64,000 nucleotides of DNA from Halodesulfovibrio sp. MK-HDV. GTDB lineage: Bacteria; Desulfobacterota; Desulfovibrionia; Desulfovibrionales; Desulfovibrionaceae. Shown one piece after another: positions 39,221 through 47,582 of the stretch; positions within the stretch are counted from its first letter, which is position 1, and the number at the start of each line of letters is the position of its first letter. The position numbers were made by a program, and so were the translations under genes. Location: assembly GCF_009914765.1 (NCBI RefSeq), contig NZ_WYDS01000002.1, positions 227,351 through 291,350 on the forward strand, in the 5' to 3' direction. The notes beneath the pieces were generated by a model. The model was not told the origin of the DNA. It made no database searches and was given only the letters and a program-made list of their open reading frames with translations.

Positions 39221-40471
39221 TTAGCTGGCGACAGCCATGCTCTGAGCGTCATCAACTTTTACTCGACGTTTGCCTGTGAGAAGCTGCTGCATGAGTGCTT
39301 TTTTTTCATACTGTTCAATAAGCTGGTCACATTTGTCGAGTGTAGCTGCAATATGTTCTTGTTCTGGTAGAGATGGTAAGGGAATTCGAATTAAAGAAAA
39401 TTCTTTCCAACGAAGGCATCCTCTACGATCTACCGAGGCATTAGTATTTACTTCAAAAATGTGACGATACCATTCTGTTTTGAGTAAGTGGAACAAGAAG
39501 CGGTCATTAATATTGCTTGTTGTTTTGAACACCGTGTACATTGGACTAATTAAGGCTTCATCGTATTGGTTTTGATAGCCAATAGACCCTTCTTCAATGT
39601 GGTTAGTGGCATACGCAAAGCAATTTCGGGGTACAATTTTATAAGTGGATGTGTCTTTGCTGAACACTTGTTTTCCGAAATAACTTAATGATTCTACCAA
39701 ACCATTATGCTTAGTGCATGAAAGTACAGTAAGTTGTTTTCCAGAAATGTTCTTCTGAGAAACAGCAGAGGCTATATCTTTTATTTGAGGGTAATCCCAA
39801 TCTACTGGCAAATCATAAAAGCGAGTAGCTTGTTTGTTGTTTGATACAGCAAATTTCTTAGAGCGCTTTTTCCCCGTCAGCAGCTTATGCATCAAAGCTT
39901 TCTTTTGTTTTTTGCTAGCTTCAATCAACTGCTCTGTTGTGGTTATTCCTTCATCCCATGTCGCAAGAATTTTAGCGATTTTCTTTTGTTCTGGGAGTGG
40001 GGGGACGAGTACCGGAAATTCTTTAATTTGCTTAGAGCTAATATGAGGAACCGCTGTTTCTGTTTGGACTGACTTTACATATTCAGAAAACTGATGTCCT
40101 GTGATTATATGCGAAATAAAGTCCTGAAAAAGCGATTTGTTAGCTCTAACCCTTGCAACACGTTGCACCAAAAGACATGGGAGATCAGATTCTTTTACAA
40201 CCGCAATTTTTAAACCAGCTGAAACCCATGTACGATCCATTGCTATAATCAAGTCGCCAGATTTTAAGAAAAGTTTTTCAAGTTTTTCATCAATTGGGTT
40301 GTCCCAGTACTTGGCGTTTTTCCATCTTAGTTTGTTTGGAGTAATATTATCCCCTCTTAATAATTTTACCCCCTTGTCTTTGTCTGAATATTCAGAACTT
40401 TTAAATGCGTATCCAGAGGTCAGGTCAATATTCTCGCCGAGTTCTTGATGTTTCCACCCTTTAGGCATCAT
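39221..40471 (-). CDS. hsdS: Type I restriction specificity subunit S (two target-recognition domains)
   Basis: About 416 residues from ATG at 40471 (CAGGAGC upstream), overlapping hsdM by 11 bp. Two TRDs (PKGWKHQELGENIDLTSGYAF and DLPVDWDYPQIKDIASAVS) are each followed by a spacer helix with LPEQKKIAKIL..KKALMHKLLTGKKR and LPEQEHIAATL..KKALMQQLLTGKRR. It sets the bipartite DNA target of the HsdM/HsdR complex. An A8 tract in the second helix (39299-39306 as T8) is in frame here. Similar helix repeats favour domain shuffling. Confidence 0.92.
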   Translation of the reverse strand: MMPKGWKHQELGENIDLTSGYAFKSSEYSDKDKGVKLLRGDNITPNKLRWKNAKYWDNPIDEKLEKLFLKSGDLIIAMDRTWVSAGLKIAVVKESDLPCLLVQRVARVRANKSLFQDFISHIITGHQFSEYVKSVQTETAVPHISSKQIKEFPVLVPPLPEQKKIAKILATWDEGITTTEQLIEASKKQKKALMHKLLTGKKRSKKFAVSNNKQATRFYDLPVDWDYPQIKDIASAVSQKNISGKQLTVLSCTKHNGLVESLSYFGKQVFSKDTSTYKIVPRNCFAYATNHIEEGSIGYQNQYDEALISPMYTVFKTTSNINDRFLFHLLKTEWYRHIFEVNTNASVDRRGCLRWKEFSLIRIPLPSLPEQEHIAATLDKCDQLIEQYEKKALMQQLLTGKRRVKVDDAQSMAVAS

Positions 40472-41975
40472 AACCAAGCTCCTGAAGGTATTTAGCCATC
40501 TCTACTTCTAATTCCTTAAGCTTGGTTTGCAGTTCTTTGCGCTTTGCATGTACTGTCATGAGATCGATTTCTTCTTCCTCTTCAAAAGTGTCTACGTAGC
40601 GTGGAATATTCAGATTAAAATCGTTTTCTTTGATTTCATCGAATGTCGCACGAAAAGCGTATTTGTCGACACTTTCACAAGATTTGTATGTGGCTACAAT
40701 CTTATCAAGATTTTCAGGATACAATGAGTTCTGGTTTTTACCCGCAGTGAATTCACGGCTTGCATCAATAAAGAGGACATCAGTGTCTTTTTTATCTTTT
40801 CGGAATACTAAAATTGCAGCAGGAATGCCTGTACCGTAGAAAAGCTTTTCTGGCAGGCCGATTACTGCTTCAAGCAAGTTTTCTTCGATAAGTCTTTTGC
40901 GGATTTTTCCTTCTGAAGAAGCACGGAAAAGAACGCCGTGTGGCACAACAACAGCCATGCGACCAGTTGTTGGCTTCAAGGTTTCAATCATATGCAGCAG
41001 GAACGCATAGTCCCCTTTGCTTTTTGGGGGAATACCACGGCGGAAGCGAGAGAATTTATCATTTTTTGCAGTGTCCTCTCCCCATTTATCAAGTGAAAAA
41101 GGCGGGTTTGCTACGACTACATCAAAGTGTTGAAGCTGGCCTTCTTGAGTTAATAATTGTGGGTTACGGATAGTGTCGCCCCATGCAATTTTATGGTTGT
41201 CAATGCCGTGCAGAAACATGTTCATTTTTGCTAAAGACCAAGTACTGCCAATTGCTTCCTGTCCATATAATGCAAATTTTCTAGATTCATTATAGTTTGT
41301 ACGAATTTCATTTGCACATTTAAGCAAAAGCGATGCAGAGCCACATGCTGGATCGCAAATTTCATCACCTTCTTTTGGGTCAACAAGGCGTGCTAAAAGC
41401 TGTGAAACCTCTGGGGGGGTATAGAATTCACCTGCTTTTTTTCCAGAAGTCGCTGCAAAGTTTTTAATCAGGAATTCATAAGCATTTCCGATTACATCCG
41501 CATTACCAATCAGGCTTGGGCGTAAGTCTAACTCTGACGCTATAAAGTCTTCTAAGAGAAGTTGGAGAATTTCGTTCTTTTGATTTTCTTCACCAAGTTT
41601 ATTGTCATTAAAGCTAGTTCCTTGAAAAACATCTTTAAGTTTTGCAATGTTTGCTTCTTCTATTGCGTGCAGAGCTTTGTCGATGCGTTCACCGTTGCCA
41701 GCAGTGAGACGGGCATCATAAAGTGCATAAAAATTTGCTTCTGGTGGAAGAACGAAGCGTTCGGTCTTCATCATTTCATTGATAAGCTCTGGCGCATCAC
41801 CGAATTGTTTTTTGTAGTTGTCGTAATGATCCTGCCATACGTCAGAAATGTATTTAACGAACAGCATGGTGAGGATGTAGTCCTTGTAAGTGCTAGGGTC
41901 TACGGTTCCTCGGAATGTGTCACATGCTTCCCACAATTTTTTATTAATAGCGTTTTGGTTGATTCGTGCGCTCAT
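40461..41975 (-). CDS. hsdM: Type I DNA methyltransferase subunit M
   Basis: 504 residues from ATG at 41975 (TGGAGACTAAG upstream); a longer TTG frame to 42005 is unlikely. N-terminal HsdM_N domain (NQNAINKKLWEACDTFRGT), then GEFYTPPEVSQLLARL, SAM motif I DPACGSASLLLKC, and the catalytic motif NPPFSLDKWG of N6-adenine methylases. A coiled-coil C-terminus (KRKELQTKLKELEVEMAKYLQE) contacts HsdS. It methylates host DNA at the site chosen by HsdS. It follows the half-size S gene by one base. Confidence 0.95.
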   Translation of the reverse strand: MSARINQNAINKKLWEACDTFRGTVDPSTYKDYILTMLFVKYISDVWQDHYDNYKKQFGDAPELINEMMKTERFVLPPEANFYALYDARLTAGNGERIDKALHAIEEANIAKLKDVFQGTSFNDNKLGEENQKNEILQLLLEDFIASELDLRPSLIGNADVIGNAYEFLIKNFAATSGKKAGEFYTPPEVSQLLARLVDPKEGDEICDPACGSASLLLKCANEIRTNYNESRKFALYGQEAIGSTWSLAKMNMFLHGIDNHKIAWGDTIRNPQLLTQEGQLQHFDVVVANPPFSLDKWGEDTAKNDKFSRFRRGIPPKSKGDYAFLLHMIETLKPTTGRMAVVVPHGVLFRASSEGKIRKRLIEENLLEAVIGLPEKLFYGTGIPAAILVFRKDKKDTDVLFIDASREFTAGKNQNSLYPENLDKIVATYKSCESVDKYAFRATFDEIKENDFNLNIPRYVDTFEEEEEIDLMTVHAKRKELQTKLKELEVEMAKYLQELGYDA

Positions 41976-41976
41976 C

Positions 41977-42570
41977 TTAGTCTCCAGAAAGAATATCGTT
42001 AGCAATGGCGGTCATTGAGAGTTTGGTATTGTTTATAAGCTGCTGATGCGTTCTGATCTGTTCAAAGAAGCAGCTTGCAAGTTTGATAATGGATTGCTGT
42101 GTTTCAAGTGAAGGGATTGCTATTTCAATATCCTGCAAAATTACCTTTGATACATTTTTTTGCAGCGTCCCTTCTGTAGTTCGCGTGAGCTGCTTTTGCA
42201 CAGGCGCTTGGTTGATTTGCCATGCAAAGAACTCAGGCAGAAGGGATTGATCTTTTAGCCGAAGCTGAAAGAATATTGGGGAGCATACTGCATTGCTAAA
42301 TTTTTTTGTTACCGCAGATGCATGGTTGTTGTTTCCCCTCGCCAGAAACAGAACATCACCTGCTTGAAGGTAGTTGGGTTCTTTCCTTCCTGTTAGTGTG
42401 GTCTTGGTCATTGTTTCTGCGTTCCATACGATAGAATAGCAGGCATCAATGTCTCTAGGCTGAACAACCCATGAATCCCCATCAGGGGCTGACTTAACAG
42501 CCCCCCTAAAAGGATATCCTAAGTAAATATCGGCAATATCTTTTATGCGCCGTATTGGTGCGTTATCCAT
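41977..42570 (-). CDS. Half-size HsdS-like protein with a single target-recognition domain
   Basis: About 197 residues from ATG at 42570 (ATGGGGAAAA upstream). One TRD (RRIKDIADIYLGYPFRGAVK.. VVQPRDIDA.. GDVLFLARGNNNHASAV) is followed by the conserved end ILQDIEIAIPSLETQQSIIKLASCFFEQIRTHQQLINNTK. Full HsdS has two such halves, so this one would need to dimerise or replace part of HsdS. It overlaps the DUF4917 gene by 8 bp and ends 1 bp before hsdM. It may give HsdM a second specificity or tether the DUF4917 protein to the complex. The role is not established. Confidence 0.82.
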   Translation of the reverse strand: MDNAPIRRIKDIADIYLGYPFRGAVKSAPDGDSWVVQPRDIDACYSIVWNAETMTKTTLTGRKEPNYLQAGDVLFLARGNNNHASAVTKKFSNAVCSPIFFQLRLKDQSLLPEFFAWQINQAPVQKQLTRTTEGTLQKNVSKVILQDIEIAIPSLETQQSIIKLASCFFEQIRTHQQLINNTKLSMTAIANDILSGD

Positions 42571-43622
42571 TTTTTCCCCATACATCAGCTGATGCTGTGT
42601 CATAGAAGTGGACGTTTAAATCCTGATAACGGCGTGCATTTTCCATTTGCAATGCACGATTAATTGTAGCTTGGTTGGTTTCCGAATTCGGGTCACCGAA
42701 AATACCAATGTAAAGATGGTGCATCTTGCCGCGTTCGAGGACGCGCAGAATATGCTTGTCATTTTCAGATAATGATAGACCATGTATAAATACGCAGCCG
42801 GAAATGCTTGAAAGTGATCTGTATGCTCTGTGTAGATAAGCGCTATGCTGGATTTTTGCCATTTTTTTGTTCAGAAGTACCTTCTGCAACAAATAATGGG
42901 AACGCGCCTTTGTTAATCGCGGTTCGCGCTTGTTCTAACAATGGAATATCTGTTCGCTTCCATGTGAATTTTTGCAATTCATGACGTGAGTCAAACAAGT
43001 GAAGTGCGCCATGAAGGTAGTAAATATTTTGCTTGTGTGAATTTCCACCATCCCATGTGACATAATCAGCGTCCCAATCGTCCTGCGGACTCCTGAATCC
43101 GTCATCAAAGGTGAAAATGTTTTCGTTCTGTCCATGCATTAATACCCAATAGAGCAAAATGTCATAGTTGAGCGTATAAATTTTACCTTTTGATCCAATG
43201 AAATGGTTTAGGAAATTCGAACAAGCAGTATAGTTGAAGCTAAACAAGCTATCTGGATTTTCCGGGTGGTTGCTCGCAATTGTATTGATAAGAACTTTTT
43301 TAACTGCATCGGCATGGTTAACTAGTTTGGTTGTATCGAATGTGCCATCGTAACAAGGTGTAACTTTGGCAGCTTGCTCGAGAGAGTAGGCCACTTCTTC
43401 AAAGTCTTGGGTGTTAAGGGCGTCGAATACAGCTGGCACTTCAGGGTGGCTAGCAAAGTTTGCTTTTGAAAAAAGCGAATTATAGGTGAAGATGGTAGGT
43501 TCATACGCAATGCTGAAGCCGTTCCCCAGTAAAAGGTGACGAATGACATTGCCATTGCGGTTTTTACAGTTTTTTTCTGAGTCTGCCAGCGCTTCTTTGA
43601 AAGTGAAAATTTTATGATTCAT
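42563..43622 (-). pseudogene. DUF4917 / SIR2-like protein, frameshifted at an A7 tract
   Basis: First gene of the restriction operon. The 259-residue frame holds SIR2-like signposts: LLLGNGFSIAY (G33-N-G-F-S37), IYTLNYDILLYW (T150-x-N152-Y-D154) and YYLHGALHLF (H204-G205). It goes off frame after SEQK. The C-terminal part (MAKIQHSAYLHRAYRS.. SGCVFIHGLSLSENDKHIL) lies in the next frame. Deleting one T from the T7 at 42862-42868 (A7 in the gene) joins them into about 352 residues. SIR2-like proteins in phage defence hydrolyse NAD. Whether this family does is unknown. Confident on family-level features, less on function. Confidence 0.72.
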
Positions 43623-43705
43623 ATTTTCTATCTCCTATAGATGATAGGTAATATGGATCGTCTTGAATCTGATGGCATTATTAGGTATAAGATAGGTGAA
43701 ACGAC

Positions 43706-43791
43706 CTTAGACCATCATCAACTTGCAACGATCCATGTTGCGACAAGTTGGTCTGAGAAGAGGCTAGATGTTGGCGCATCTGGCCTTTTTT
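43706..43791 (+). ncRNA. Candidate structured RNA ending in a terminator
   Basis: On the plus strand a hairpin (CTTAGACCA..ACTTG-CAAC / GTTG..CAAGT-TGGTCTGAG, 43706-43757) is followed by an intrinsic terminator AGGCTAGATG..CATCTGGCCT plus T6 (43761-43791). No plus-strand gene precedes it; an overlapping 62-codon frame at 43641 has no gene-like features. It begins in the gap between divergent DUF4917 and the DUF2188 gene, so it could be a small RNA or antisense leader for the restriction operon. Confidence 0.4.
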
Positions 43792-43818
43792 ATGACCTTC
43801 AACATGTTCATCTTGTCC

Positions 43819-44046
43819 TTAACCTTTAGGTGGGTACGGATCTTTTCCGTGGCTATCTGATTGTCTTATCCTCCCGTTTCTTCCATGAATCTGAAATTCG
43901 GTTCCGTGGTTTCGGCTAATCTCTCTGCCGATTCCGATAGCCTCTGCCTGTGTTTCTGTTCTGTGTGACGCACGATCGGCACCATCTCTCTTTACCTGCC
44001 ATCCGCCATCAGGGTGACGCATAGCTCTGTGGGTATCTCGGGGCAT
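43819..44046 (-). CDS. DUF2188 domain protein
   Basis: 75 residues. The sequence RHPDGGWQVKRDGADRASHRTETQAEAIGIGREISRNHGTEFQIHGRNGRIRQ matches the small DUF2188 fold, which has a W-V--G--R-S------AEA---GR repeat. Function unknown. It is common in mobile elements and near restriction systems. ATG at 44046 has AAAGGAGG upstream. Confidence 0.85.
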   Translation of the reverse strand: MPRDTHRAMRHPDGGWQVKRDGADRASHRTETQAEAIGIGREISRNHGTEFQIHGRNGRIRQSDSHGKDPYPPKG

Positions 44047-44522
44047 ATTGCCTCCTTTGATTAGAAGTTTTCAACAACGTAAGAGCATAATTAGCAATTG
44101 TGCAGATAAAGTGTCAAGATATTTTTTTATTGCATAATTGACGATTGTGCAGTTGTTTTTGAAGAGTGTGTTTTTTCTATGTTTAGTTATTTGGATTGTT
44201 TTTTAGATAACAAATTGTTTTTTTGATTTAAAAATATAAAGATTTGGACTTTTTTTTAATTTTGCAAAGATGTTGAGTCGAAAAAAAGAAAGGTGAATTA
44301 ATTGTTTTGATTTTAAGCCATTTTTTTGGGGAATATGATGTTTAGTATGGGGTAATTTTTAAGGGTGATAGCAGTGTTTTTTTATTGATTTGGATTTTTT
44401 AAATTTTTATATAACCAAAATCTATAATAAAAATATTTTTAGTTTGGATAAAAATAACTTGAAGTGTGTTAAGAAAAGTGACTAAAAGCGGAGGGAAGAA
44501 ACACAAAAAAAGGAATAATATC
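44047..44522. other. Very AT-rich intergenic region
   Basis: About 470 bp dominated by A and T runs (for example TTTTTTTAAT, GGATTTTTTAAATTTTTATAT). No gene seen. It is likely the promoter of the HTH/radical SAM cassette and a target for silencing proteins. The composition contrasts with the core regions. Confidence 0.6.
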
Positions 44523-45968
44523 ATGATAAAGGAAACATTTTACATGTCTGTTGGTGAGTTGAAACCTAACCCTGAGAAAGTAGCTCGATTGATAACTGCC
44601 TTAGAAGGTCGTGGTTTCAAATTAAAAGACATTGCTGAAAAGTGCGGTGCCAGTTCTTCCGATGTAAGCAACTGGAAAGGTGCGGTTGAGAAAAAGAAGA
44701 ATTCATACCTACCACGCAAAGAACAGTATGAAATTATGGTTTCGATGTATGAGCATAAAATTCCGGGGGAAAAATTTCATCACTGTGAAGTTTTTAAATC
44801 ACTTAAGTTTCAATTTCCTGAAGGTTGGGAAAAAGAAATGATTGCTCGGTACGTGAATGAGCATGCAGAGAGGGAATTTGGTTATCGCACAAAAAGTTTT
44901 GATCAGATTGAAGAAACACATTTTCAAATGCTGTTGAAGTCAGAATCTGAGGAGCGTGGAGCATCTTACGACGCTCTGACTGATTTTAGGGAAAAACTAG
45001 AAGCAGTATTATTGGATTATGACCAGCAACTAGAAGAAGCTGAAATAATTCAGCAGGAAGAAGAATCTGAATATCAAAAAAAGCTTAAGCAGGCGCAAAG
45101 ATTTATTACAGACAAAACTAGTGATGAAGATCTGAAAGAGCTTTATGAACGATTTGATGTAGTTAAAGGAGGGACTGGAGAGTTTTTAAAAGAAGAAGCG
45201 AATAGGCGAATATTGCAGTTTATTGAAAAAGGGCCGGGATTGGTTCCCGATTTCAAAAAGCATGTGACGACTGATGAACAGGGTGGATTGATAATAAAAG
45301 ATTTAAAAAGGGTAGCCAGTGAACTGTTGGCAGAAATTACTGGTCAAGCCAAAGCTCGGAAAGCAGCTGATGAAGCTCGTTATGAACAGTATAAAATTAT
45401 CGGGCATGTTGATGCCCCAAAGCTAGCTACACTTGAAAAAGAGTATCTCATTTTAGATGTTGACTTTGCGGAACTTATGAAAACAACAAAGTTGTTTAGT
45501 AAAGAACATCTACATGTTTTTACAGGCATTAATGAGTTTGTAGAAATTCCTTTAGAAGAAGCATTGCAAGAGTGGTTTGTCGAGTTGTCTTCACGGAAGT
45601 ATCTTGAGTTAGCTACAGAGGAAGTAAATATTTCAGGAGAATTGCTCTGCCAGTCTCGGGCTAACAAAATTCCCACTTACTATGATGACGACAACTTATC
45701 TTCACAGTTTGAAATATACGCTCTTTATTCGAATCGCTTGATGTTGATAGAGAAAACAAAGTGGCAAGGGCGACAGTTAACGGTTATTCATGGAACTGTA
45801 ACTCTCGAAGATATTTTGGCAAGACTTGGGGATTACGCCTATCAGCAATGGACATGCTTTGAGTATGACGATGAAGATTGTTCATCCAAAAAAAGGTATT
45901 ATGATAAGTTAAAAGATTTACTTATTGCAAACGGCTACATTTATCCGGGTGTGCGCACTATTGTTTAA
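44523..45968 (+). CDS. Uncharacterised helix-turn-helix protein, first gene of a two-gene cassette
   Basis: 481 residues from ATG at 44523 (AAAGGAATAATATC upstream). The N-terminal ~50 residues hold an XRE-like helix-turn-helix: VARLITALEGRGFKLKDIAEKCGASSSDVSNWKG. The middle is highly charged and predicted coiled coil (LLDYDQQLEEAEIIQQEEES). The C-terminal ~150 residues are mixed alpha/beta with no motif that I know (LFSKEHLHVFTGINEFVEIP, GRQLTVIHGTVTLEDILARL). It is followed 26 bp later by a radical SAM gene in the same direction. It could be a regulator, but its size suggests a sensor or scaffold. I do not recognise the family. Confidence 0.65.
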   Translation: MIKETFYMSVGELKPNPEKVARLITALEGRGFKLKDIAEKCGASSSDVSNWKGAVEKKKNSYLPRKEQYEIMVSMYEHKIPGEKFHHCEVFKSLKFQFPEGWEKEMIARYVNEHAEREFGYRTKSFDQIEETHFQMLLKSESEERGASYDALTDFREKLEAVLLDYDQQLEEAEIIQQEEESEYQKKLKQAQRFITDKTSDEDLKELYERFDVVKGGTGEFLKEEANRRILQFIEKGPGLVPDFKKHVTTDEQGGLIIKDLKRVASELLAEITGQAKARKAADEARYEQYKIIGHVDAPKLATLEKEYLILDVDFAELMKTTKLFSKEHLHVFTGINEFVEIPLEEALQEWFVELSSRKYLELATEEVNISGELLCQSRANKIPTYYDDDNLSSQFEIYALYSNRLMLIEKTKWQGRQLTVIHGTVTLEDILARLGDYAYQQWTCFEYDDEDCSSKKRYYDKLKDLLIANGYIYPGVRTIV

Positions 45969-45994
45969 TTCAAATGTTTTTCGGAAGGTGTGAA

Positions 45995-47533
45995 GTGCTC
46001 GATCTAGCTTTAGTTTCGCTACCAATGTGTTCTTCAAAAAAGCAATCAGATAATATCTTGCCTTTTGCCGAGCGAATGAATTTTGGGCTTCTTTCTATTG
46101 CAACGTATGTTGAACAGCATGGGTTTTCTTCAAATATTTATGACCCACAATGTACAACAGATGATCAGGCGTTAGCTGGTTGTATGCATTGGTTAGAGTC
46201 GGTGCGGCCCAAAGTGGTTGCGTTGTCATGCATTAGTGGGTTTAGCTATGAAAACTTGCCAAGGTATTCTCAAAAAATCCGTGAACAATTCCCTGACGTC
46301 TTGATTGTTGCAGGCGGGCAAGATCATGTAGGGAAGATACCTGAAACAGTACTGTTTGAATGTCCTGCTGTTGATGTTGTGACAGGTGGAGAGGGTGAAT
46401 ATGTTACGCTGGCATTACTTGAATGTGTTAACAGGGGGAATTCTGTTGAATCCTTGTGTTCAGCATTTGAATTAACTGTTCGGAGTGGGCATGAACTTGT
46501 AAAAAATACAAAACATTTTTCGCAATATTTTGATAAGCTGCAACCGTTAGATTTTAGGTTGTATACTGATTATGAGCGGTTTCCACCATCAATCGAAATT
46601 GCACGAGGCTGTCCGTTTAAGTGTAATTTTTGTTCAAATGGTAATAGATCTTACTTGAAGAAATCTCCTCTTGAAGTCATTGATGAAGTTGAAACAGTTT
46701 GTGGGTTGTATGGCACTTCGGATATTTCGTTTTATTTTCAAACACCACTAATGAAGATGACAGACCCAGAGCTCCGGCTTTTAGCAAGTGAACGTGAAAA
46801 ACGCGCATTAGCGTTTTCTTGGAGATCGCAAACTCGTATAGATACCTTGCATGTCGAGCAGCTAGAATTGTTGAAAAGGGCTGGCTGCGGTGCACTGGAC
46901 CTTGGGTTTGAAAGTGCTTCTCCTGAAATGCTGCTTGCTATGGGGAAGACCAAGAACCCCGAGCAATATATAGCCAAGGCAGAAGTATTGCTTAAAGAAG
47001 CAAAGCGGGTGGGCATTATCTTAAAGTTAAATATATTGTTTTATGCTGGAGAGCGAACTGAAACTTTACGGGAAACATTTGAGTTCTTAGAGCGAAACTC
47101 AAATGTGATTCATTCGATATCAGCGTATCCGTTATTGGTCTTTCCTGGAACTTATCTAGAAATGAAAATAGAAGAAACATTGGACAGTCATGGGGGGGCA
47201 GTGTGTCGTGATGGTCAATGGGTGAAGCGGCATATCTATCCAGTAGATTCAAGTAGAGAATGGTCATATCAAAGATTGTCTGATTTCGGGGTCAAACTTG
47301 GCAAAGCGTTTCAAACGTCCAATGAGTATTATGCGCAGCGTGCCTGTGGGTATTACGCGCCAAGATCAACCTATGACGACTTTATGAAGTATGTTGATCG
47401 GGCTGAAGATGTGTTCCCATTTTCAATGTGTGATATGGAGATGTATGTCCATCGTAAAGAACTTGGTGAGATGTTAGCTGTAGGGCAAAGTGGTTTTTCA
47501 AGATCTTCATGCATGCAGTTAATTGTAACTTAA
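45995..47533 (+). CDS. B12-binding-type radical SAM protein
   Basis: 512 residues from GTG at 45995, with GGAAGG 6 nt upstream; an earlier ATG at 45974 has no ribosome site. The N-terminal ~150 residues form a Rossmann fold of the B12-binding type (NFGLLSIATYVEQHGFSSNIYDP, VVALSCISGF, ADVVTGGEGE-like DVVTGGEGEYV) without a DXHXXG motif, so any cobalamin would bind base-off in another way or not at all. The radical SAM motif is GCPFKCNFC (C206, C210, C213), followed by a TIM-barrel half (SWRSQTRIDTL, GCGALDLGFESASPE). Substrate unknown. Pairing with an HTH protein on a mobile island is unusual. Confidence 0.85.
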   Translation: MLDLALVSLPMCSSKKQSDNILPFAERMNFGLLSIATYVEQHGFSSNIYDPQCTTDDQALAGCMHWLESVRPKVVALSCISGFSYENLPRYSQKIREQFPDVLIVAGGQDHVGKIPETVLFECPAVDVVTGGEGEYVTLALLECVNRGNSVESLCSAFELTVRSGHELVKNTKHFSQYFDKLQPLDFRLYTDYERFPPSIEIARGCPFKCNFCSNGNRSYLKKSPLEVIDEVETVCGLYGTSDISFYFQTPLMKMTDPELRLLASEREKRALAFSWRSQTRIDTLHVEQLELLKRAGCGALDLGFESASPEMLLAMGKTKNPEQYIAKAEVLLKEAKRVGIILKLNILFYAGERTETLRETFEFLERNSNVIHSISAYPLLVFPGTYLEMKIEETLDSHGGAVCRDGQWVKRHIYPVDSSREWSYQRLSDFGVKLGKAFQTSNEYYAQRACGYYAPRSTYDDFMKYVDRAEDVFPFSMCDMEMYVHRKELGEMLAVGQSGFSRSSCMQLIVT

Positions 47534-47572
47534 TAAAAAAGCGCCTGTGTTACACAGGCGCTTTTTTTATTG
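47534..47572 (+). terminator. Terminator of the HTH/radical SAM cassette
   Basis: Stem AAAAGCGCCTGTG / ACACAGGCGCTTTT with T7. It also serves the converging ankyrin gene. Confidence 0.9.
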
Positions 47573-47582
47573 GGGGGAAAGT

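Noticed and set aside
43641..43829. A 62-codon plus-strand ORF upstream of the DUF2188 gene
   Set aside because: It covers the hairpins and terminator at 43706-43791 and has no ribosome site, so a structured RNA is a better reading than a protein.
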